From assembly GCA_948888345.1 (NCBI GenBank), contig CAQTPN010000018.1, forward strand, positions 1 to 11,227: DNA of 11,227 bases, read 5' to 3'. Numbering within the stretch: position 1 is the first letter of the stretch; each line of letters begins with the position of its first letter. Of the stretch, positions 6,891 to 11,227 are shown in pieces. A program made the position numbers and the translations under genes. The notes below the pieces were generated by a model. It did not search any database and was not told where the DNA came from. It worked only from the letters and a program-made list of their open reading frames with translations. Origin of the DNA: an uncultured bacterium. GTDB taxonomy: Bacteria; Cyanobacteriota; Vampirovibrionia; Gastranaerophilales; Gastranaerophilaceae.

Positions 6891-8196
6891 TTATGTGGTG
6901 CTCAAAATATTTTACTATATCAATGAGGGTGGATGAAGTACCTAAATTTCCTGATTTTGTAACAATCAGCTGGGCATTTGAATCCATACAAAGGGGGATT
7001 GACGGGAGGATGGAATCTACAACCTGCAAGTATTCGCAATTTATGGCTTTAGAGCATCTGTAAGATGTTTCTCCGCCTATTGTAATCAGAATAAATTGTG
7101 CTTTTTGCTTGATTAAATTTGCAAGCTTTGCAAGGTAATCAGTTATTCTTTCCGCCAAGTCTTCTTTTGTAATGCCTTCATCTATTAATTTGTTCTTTTC
7201 TGCATCATTGGACAGTTCTTCTTCAAGATTACATACATGAACTGCTACAATATTATCCTTTACAAGGTTTGATACTATTCTTTCAATAAGTGTTTCATCG
7301 GGGCCTTTTAAGATATCATCAAGATGAAGCGGTACAAAATATGTGTTTTGAATGTCTGTATCCATTTCAAGTTTTTTCATCTGCAAAGCCGTTAAAGATG
7401 TTGCGGAGCCTGAAAGTATTAATTTTGGAAGGTTTGGTATTTGTTTTTGAACAGGGGGTTTGATTTCACTAAGCCAGACAGCACCAAGAGCATGAGCAAG
7501 GCCTGCTGAACCTGCCGGTAATATATTAAAAGAACTTTTTTGCATTGCAAGAACTATCTGCTCAAGGTCAACTGTGGACACGGAATCCATCACAATTAAT
7601 TTTTTACCTGCTGAAATTAATTCATTAAGTTTCAAGGCAATAGGGCCTGCACCTTTTGTTATTGTTTTAAGTTCAATTGAGGCCACCAAATCCTGTGCAT
7701 TTTCGCTCAAGCCTTTTTTTAAGATATCAGGAATATAAGAGTCATATATCGGAGCTTTGGGGTCGCGTGCAGCATCTGTTCTTTCAATCGGGATACCTTT
7801 TAAAAGCTGATATCCGCCGATTGTAATTCTTCCTTCCTGTACAAAAGCAGGGGCTACAATTGCGGCATCATACCCCGTGGCTTCAAGCATTGCAAGAATT
7901 TCAACCGGGATATTTCCTCTTAAAGTTGAATCAATTTTTTTATAAAAATATTCTATTCCAAATTTTTCTTTTAAAACCCTTGTGGCTTCAAATACTATTC
8001 TGCCTGCATCTTCCGGGTCTATATTTCTTGTTTCGTTGCAAAGTGCCCATGTTTCAACATTTAAATGATTTTCATTTAATGAATTTATATCAAGGATAAT
8101 TTCAGTATTTGAACCTTTCATAAAAAATTGAAGAGCAGTATCGTTTGCACCTGTAAGGTCATCAGCTACTATCCCTATAGAATTAGAAATTAACAT
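6883..8196 (-). CDS. Four-carbon acid sugar kinase (former DUF1537), threonate/erythronate kinase type
   Basis: This 437-residue protein belongs to the ATP-dependent kinase family formerly called DUF1537, which phosphorylates four-carbon acid sugars such as D-threonate, L-threonate or erythronate at O4. The N-terminal domain carries ADDLTGANDTA (11-21) and KKIDSTLRGN (86-95); APAFVQEGRITIGGYQL follows at 115-131. The C-terminal nucleotide-binding domain has GSAGLA (229-234), IGGETS (373-378) and VTKSGNLG (412-419). Length and domain order are normal for the family. The ATG follows the ssb stop codon with no gap, and AGGGA (8210-8206) inside ssb lies 9 bases upstream. The dehydrogenase for the next step follows immediately. 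Which acid sugar is used (dtnK- or otnK-type) cannot be told from sequence alone. Confidence 0.93.
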   Translation of the reverse strand: MLISNSIGIVADDLTGANDTALQFFMKGSNTEIILDINSLNENHLNVETWALCNETRNIDPEDAGRIVFEATRVLKEKFGIEYFYKKIDSTLRGNIPVEILAMLEATGYDAAIVAPAFVQEGRITIGGYQLLKGIPIERTDAARDPKAPIYDSYIPDILKKGLSENAQDLVASIELKTITKGAGPIALKLNELISAGKKLIVMDSVSTVDLEQIVLAMQKSSFNILPAGSAGLAHALGAVWLSEIKPPVQKQIPNLPKLILSGSATSLTALQMKKLEMDTDIQNTYFVPLHLDDILKGPDETLIERIVSNLVKDNIVAVHVCNLEEELSNDAEKNKLIDEGITKEDLAERITDYLAKLANLIKQKAQFILITIGGETSYRCSKAINCEYLQVVDSILPSIPLCMDSNAQLIVTKSGNLGTSSTLIDIVKYFEHHINE

Positions 8197-8538
8197 CTAC
8201 ATCATTCCCTGAGCTTCATCTTTTTTGGAATTCATAAGTCTTAAATTGGTGCACCTTATAAGGTATCTTTCAACCATCTCTCCATCCGGTGCCTGCCATT
8301 TGCTTGAAACTAACCTTCCTTCAATGCCGACAAGACTTCCTTTTTTCACCCATTCACCCGCAATTTCTGCTTGTCTGTCCCAAACTTCTATATTAAACCA
8401 GTCTGTTACCTGTTCTTTCGTTCTTGAATCCCAACGGTTAACAGCAACAGAAAATGTGGTTTTAATTTTTCCGTTGTCATAATATTTCATCTCCGGGTCT
8501 TGTCCTGCGCGTCCTACTATAACAACTGAATTTACCAT
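8197..8538 (-). CDS. ssb: Short single-stranded DNA-binding protein (OB fold, no acidic tail)
   Basis: SSB coats single-stranded DNA during replication and repair. The 113-residue product is almost only the OB fold: MVNSVVIVGRAGQDPEMKY at the start, DWFNIEVWDRQAEIAGEWVKKG in the middle, and a GIEGRLVSSKW strand. The start is placed at 8538 because AAAGGA (8552-8547) sits 8 bases upstream, the protein then begins like other SSBs, and the predicted transcription start near 8573 falls after the longer ATG at 8577. The Gly/Pro-rich linker and the acidic DDDIPF-type tip that normally recruits partner proteins are absent; the protein ends KKDEAQGMM. This may be an accessory SSB rather than the replicative one. 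It is translationally linked to the kinase gene downstream. Confidence 0.93.
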   Translation of the reverse strand: MVNSVVIVGRAGQDPEMKYYDNGKIKTTFSVAVNRWDSRTKEQVTDWFNIEVWDRQAEIAGEWVKKGSLVGIEGRLVSSKWQAPDGEMVERYLIRCTNLRLMNSKKDEAQGMM

Positions 8539-8546
8539 TTTTGTAT

Positions 8547-8552
8547 TCCTTT
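8547..8552 (-). promoter_or_regulatory. Ribosome binding site that decides the ssb start
   Basis: AAAGGA on the minus strand is 8 bases before the ATG at 8538. It supports the 113-residue SSB over the 126-residue reading that starts at 8577. Confidence 0.7.
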
Positions 8553-8579
8553 TATATAAATATTTTCTTCTTTGCACCG

Positions 8580-8608
8580 ATTATATTATTAAAAAGATTT
8601 CAGTGCAA
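8580..8608 (-). promoter_or_regulatory. Promoter of the ssb-kinase-pdxA2 operon
   Basis: A perfect TATAAT (8585-8580 on the minus strand) is preceded, 17 bp away, by TTGCAC (8608-8603). The -35 matches consensus at only three positions, so an activator may help. The expected transcription start is near 8573, giving a leader of about 35 bases. A near-palindrome at 8606-8624 overlaps the -35. Confidence 0.65.
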
Positions 8609-8624
8609 CTTTTGCGAAAACTTG
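8606..8624. repeat. Imperfect 19-bp inverted repeat at the ssb promoter -35
   Basis: The sequence caacttttgcgaaaacttg has arms CAA-TTTT and AAAA-TTG around a GCG centre, with one mismatched pair per arm. It covers the upstream edge of the -35 box, a position suited to an operator. It does not match a LexA box that I can recognise. It could also arise by chance in AT-rich DNA. Confidence 0.3.
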
Positions 8625-8644
8625 ATAAACCCTTTTAATACGCG

Positions 8645-10456
8645 CTATTCTGTCGGAGTGTCATCCGGAGCATCTGATACAACTTGATTTCTGCCGTTTC
8701 TTTTTGCAATGTAAAGGCATTTATCAGCATATTCTATTAACTTTTCTGTTGTATCGCCGTTTTCAGGCATAGCGGCAACCCCTAAGCTTATTGTAACGTG
8801 AGTCCAGTCGCCTGTTGCAAGTTCAAATTCTTTATTTCTTACAGCTTCGCAAATTTTTACTGCAGTTTTAACCGCATCTTCTTTGTTTGTATTGGTTAAA
8901 ATTACGGACATCTCTTCGCCGCCGTACCGGCAGGGGATATCTGTTGAGCGGATATTGCGTTTTATGGTCTGGGCTACCTGTCTTAAAACAGCATCTCCGG
9001 ATTGGTGGCCGTATGTATCGTTAAATTTCTTAAAGAAATCAATATCCACCATTATTAAAGAAAATACGCCATTATACCTTTTTGCAGTCTGGATATTTGT
9101 TGTCATCTGTTCCTGAAAATACCTGTGGTTAAACATTTCAGTAAGCCCGTCCGTTACGGCTAATTTATAGGTGTGCTCATAATCTCTTGATGTAATTAAA
9201 TATTTTACAATATAGGCACAGGCGAAGGTTAAAATGCTTAATACAAACTGCGCGGTTAAATTTACCCAGATATTAAATATTCCCATAAGAAGTATGGAAA
9301 CTACAAAGTATGCAGCCTGCAAACCGAAGAATAACAAAACGGATTTTAGAGGTGATTTGAAATTCATAATTCCGAACCCTGTTAAAAAAGCTATTAAAAG
9401 GGCGATTAAAATATCATAAAATGTACCTGTTTTTTTAATGAAATTATTATCAAGAAGATTATTTAAAAATGTTGCTTGAACTTCAACCCCCGGGAACATA
9501 TATGATACAGGGGTGCTTTTTATATCAGAGAGGCTGTTTGCTGTTACCCCTACAAATATAATTTTATTTTTAAAATTATCGTCTAAAAACTTTCTGTCAT
9601 TTTTCTTAACCGCATCTGATACTTTCCATAAAGGAACATATCTGAAACTCCATTCCGGTCCGTACCAGTTTAAAATAAGCTTTCCTTCTTTTGTGAGCGG
9701 GAGAATATGGCCCTTATCAAGTATAATTCTGCCGTCAGGTTTCATTTTAAAATTATTTTTATCAATATTTAAATGGTTTAGCCCTGCAAGGACTGTAAGA
9801 TGTTTAAAATAGGCATTGTCGTAGTATGAAAACGGCGGCATAGTTCTTATTATGCCGTCTTTATCTCTTTGGACATTTATTAAGCCTATATTTTTTGTGC
9901 CGTTTAAAATTTCATCAATAATCGGGCGGCAGTTTGTATAGAATAAATCAGGGTTTTGTTTAATTAAAAAATCATTTTCAACCGTATTTTTTATTGAATC
10001 GGGCAGTTGCGGCGGAATTCTAACTTCTGAAGGATAATTATCCAAATTCATTGAAACATAAACATTCTTATTATTGTTTACAGCTTTAATAAGTTCGTAA
10101 TCGGAATCGCCGTCAGCTCTGTATTTTTTTAAAAATAAAAGGTCAAAAATTATCATATCCGGATTGCTTAATTCCAATTGATTAATTAGATTTGCCCAGA
10201 AAGACCTTTGAACGGGCCAGCTGCCGTATTTATCCACAATGTATTCATAGCTTGCATCGTTTACATCTATGATTACAATATCGTCAGAAGTTTTTTTGTA
10301 TTTTGAAACTATATTCTGCCTTAAATCAAAGGTAGTATTTTCAATTTTTGTTAAAAAATCTTTAGATGAGGGGATTGAAATTAAATATAAAAATACCCCG
10401 AATACGAGAAGAGATGCCAAAATATAGGAGGCTTTAATCCAAATTTTCTTATTCAT
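8645..10456 (-). CDS. Membrane-bound diguanylate cyclase with CHASE2 sensor
   Basis: This 603-residue protein should synthesise c-di-GMP from two GTP in response to an extracytoplasmic signal. A first membrane helix (about 12-29) leads into a CHASE2 sensor domain (about 40-335, with VIIDVNDASY, WPVQR, IIFDLLF and FPGVEVQA). Three helices follow (about 346-364, 372-393, 398-421), which is the standard CHASE2 topology. The GGDEF domain (about 432-595) has TDGLTEMFNHRYF (435-447), DIDFFKKFNDTYGH (471-484) and the active-site loop GGEEM (512-516). The inhibitory I-site RSTD (503-506) lies five residues before it, so product feedback is expected. The signal is unknown. The start overlaps the upstream 61-codon gene by 8 bases, without its own ribosome site. 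Confidence 0.95.
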   Translation of the reverse strand: MNKKIWIKASYILASLLVFGVFLYLISIPSSKDFLTKIENTTFDLRQNIVSKYKKTSDDIVIIDVNDASYEYIVDKYGSWPVQRSFWANLINQLELSNPDMIIFDLLFLKKYRADGDSDYELIKAVNNNKNVYVSMNLDNYPSEVRIPPQLPDSIKNTVENDFLIKQNPDLFYTNCRPIIDEILNGTKNIGLINVQRDKDGIIRTMPPFSYYDNAYFKHLTVLAGLNHLNIDKNNFKMKPDGRIILDKGHILPLTKEGKLILNWYGPEWSFRYVPLWKVSDAVKKNDRKFLDDNFKNKIIFVGVTANSLSDIKSTPVSYMFPGVEVQATFLNNLLDNNFIKKTGTFYDILIALLIAFLTGFGIMNFKSPLKSVLLFFGLQAAYFVVSILLMGIFNIWVNLTAQFVLSILTFACAYIVKYLITSRDYEHTYKLAVTDGLTEMFNHRYFQEQMTTNIQTAKRYNGVFSLIMVDIDFFKKFNDTYGHQSGDAVLRQVAQTIKRNIRSTDIPCRYGGEEMSVILTNTNKEDAVKTAVKICEAVRNKEFELATGDWTHVTISLGVAAMPENGDTTEKLIEYADKCLYIAKRNGRNQVVSDAPDDTPTE

Positions 10457-10634
10457 AAATTATATTATAATTTGAAAATTCCATTTCATCAATAATGTCA
10501 AAAACAGGGTTTATATTATGGAATTCAATTTTTCTGTCGTGATTGTATAAAAATTTTATAAGGCTGTCTGCTGCCTTAAAATTCAGGTTTGAATAAGATA
10601 AAAAATTCAAAAGACATTCTTCATTCGTGTTCAT
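10449..10634 (-). CDS. Small hypothetical protein (61 aa) overlapping the diguanylate cyclase start
   Basis: I do not recognise this protein. It is small, acidic, without a membrane segment or signal peptide, and ends in MEFSNYNIIYE. Support for a real gene is contextual: its stop overlaps the start of the cyclase by 8 bases (ATGAATAA), the same overlap seen between the kinase and PdxA genes, and the cyclase lacks its own ribosome site. Against it, no clear ribosome site precedes its ATG. It might act as a leader peptide that couples translation, or as a small cytoplasmic partner of the cyclase. Both are guesses. Confidence 0.5.
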   Translation of the reverse strand: MNTNEECLLNFLSYSNLNFKAADSLIKFLYNHDRKIEFHNINPVFDIIDEMEFSNYNIIYE

Positions 10635-10730
10635 AGGTTAATTGTCTTATATTTTTTAAAATTAAAAATCAACCGTTTAGGATAATTTTAATCCCTTTTC
10701 TTAAACCAAATGGAGGATATTTGTTAATGC
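10635..10730 (-). promoter_or_regulatory. Gap between LCP-family gene and small ORF, with weak promoter elements
   Basis: On the minus strand TTGATT (10672-10667) and TATAAG (10651-10646) are separated by 15 bp, short of the ideal 17. If used, the transcript would begin within a few bases of the small gene's ATG and be nearly leaderless. An interrupted hairpin (GTTTA/TAAAC with an inner GGAT/ATCC) lies upstream, but it is not followed by a clean T-run, so I do not call a terminator. Read-through from the LCP gene is possible. Confidence 0.25.
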
Positions 10731-11227
10731 CTATGAGCCGGCAAGGACTATGGTAAAATCCCTTGCAGCTTTGTTTAAGCCTATAGGGTCATATACAGTC
10801 TGCTTATTTTTTATATCGGGAATATTTTTCTTTAAACTTACAATAACATCTGTCGGCAAATCAAGGTTATGAATTGCAATATGGTCATGTCCAAGTTTTG
10901 TTGCAGATTTCATATTTACATTCATGCCGTTATTTTCAAGTGCCTGCTTTATATCAATGGCTTTTGTTTCCATATCGGATGTGTATAAAATGCCTACAGA
11001 AACTGGACCATTTAGAGCTTTTGGCTTATCTCTGTATACCAATCTGTTAATGATATCCTGAGTTTTTTCAGGGTCTAAAATCCAATAGCTGATACTGCCT
11101 CTTTGAGATGGAGACCCCGGAAGAGTAGCTACCTGAACAGTTGTCATATCAATGCTCTTAGCAAGGGCTGCGTATTGAGATAACTCATAAACCGATAAAT
11201 CAGTTAAAATATATTTTGGCATTACCT
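10731..11227 (-). CDS. LCP-family (LytR-CpsA-Psr) cell-envelope protein, C-terminal part with LytR_C domain; cut by right edge
   Basis: LCP proteins sit in the membrane with an outward catalytic domain that attaches glycopolymers to peptidoglycan or other envelope carriers. Only the C-terminal 165 or so codons are visible. TDLSVYELSQYAALAKSID, VATLPG and SYWILD belong to the end of the LCP domain. The stretch from about GPVSVGILYTSD to the end at FTIVLAGS fits a LytR_C domain. The frame stays open to the edge, and the ATG at 11222 has no proper ribosome site (AGGTA directly abuts it), so it is an internal Met rather than the start. The LCP catalytic residues and membrane anchor lie outside the window. 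Assignment is by motif style and moderately sure. Confidence 0.75.
   Translation of the reverse strand, partial: VMPKYILTDLSVYELSQYAALAKSIDMTTVQVATLPGSPSQRGSISYWILDPEKTQDIINRLVYRDKPKALNGPVSVGILYTSDMETKAIDIKQALENNGMNVNMKSATKLGHDHIAIHNLDLPTDVIVSLKKNIPDIKNKQTVYDPIGLNKAARDFTIVLAGS

Noticed and set aside
8539..8577. N-terminal extension of SSB from the ATG at 8577 (126 aa)
   Set aside because: The extension is basic and unlike SSB starts, begins upstream of the predicted transcription start, and a good ribosome site points to the ATG at 8538.
10676..10715. Possible terminator hairpin after the LCP gene
   Set aside because: The stem is interrupted by a 7-base bulge on one side, is AT-rich and is followed by mixed T/A rather than a T-run.
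11220..11222. ATG at 11222 as the true start of a 163-aa protein
   Set aside because: The frame stays open to the window edge, there is no proper ribosome site, and the visible part begins in the middle of an LCP-type domain.

Overview
The window is 11.2 kb of compact, AT-rich bacterial DNA. Two genes are cut by its edges: pnp at the left and an LCP-family gene at the right. There is no RNA gene, insertion sequence, CRISPR array or gene-free stretch above 200 bases. The organism is probably an anaerobic, gut-type bacterium. PNPase with cyanobacterial-style motifs, a CHASE2-GGDEF protein, an LCP protein with a LytR_C tail and a very short SSB together suggest a non-photosynthetic cyanobacterial relative (Gastranaerophilales/Melainabacteria). 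This is an inference from protein style, not a proven placement. The 1.6-4.5 kb block looks more clostridial and may be acquired.

Layout. The first 462 codons of pnp lie on the minus strand (1-1386). A 195-bp divergent spacer separates pnp from a plus-strand three-gene operon: an HSL-type alpha/beta hydrolase (1582-2523), a condensation-fold acyltransferase (2513-3787) and a zinc-ribbon membrane protein (3794-4459). That operon meets, with a one-base gap, the end of a minus-strand gene (4461-5936). This gene encodes a hybrid-cluster-protein (prismane) homologue that has lost essentially all metal-cluster ligands; it is the most unusual gene here.

Upstream of it on the same strand is a coupled run: ssb (8197-8538), an acid-sugar kinase of the former DUF1537 family (6883-8196) and a PdxA-type dehydrogenase (5997-6890). 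The kinase and PdxA pair matches the known pathway that phosphorylates threonate or erythronate and oxidatively decarboxylates it towards dihydroxyacetone phosphate. Why an SSB gene leads this transcript is unclear. Further right, a 61-residue hypothetical protein overlaps the start of a CHASE2-GGDEF diguanylate cyclase (8645-10456). The window ends in the C-terminal part of an LCP (LytR-CpsA-Psr) cell-envelope protein.

Functional links. The hydrolase and acyltransferase form a plausible ester- or lipid-modifying module with a membrane partner of unknown role. The kinase and PdxA form a catabolic pair. The diguanylate cyclase carries an intact active site and I-site, so it should make c-di-GMP in response to a periplasmic signal. 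The HCP-like protein keeps the family's C-terminal sequence pattern but cannot bind the hybrid cluster as known, so a non-redox role is likely.
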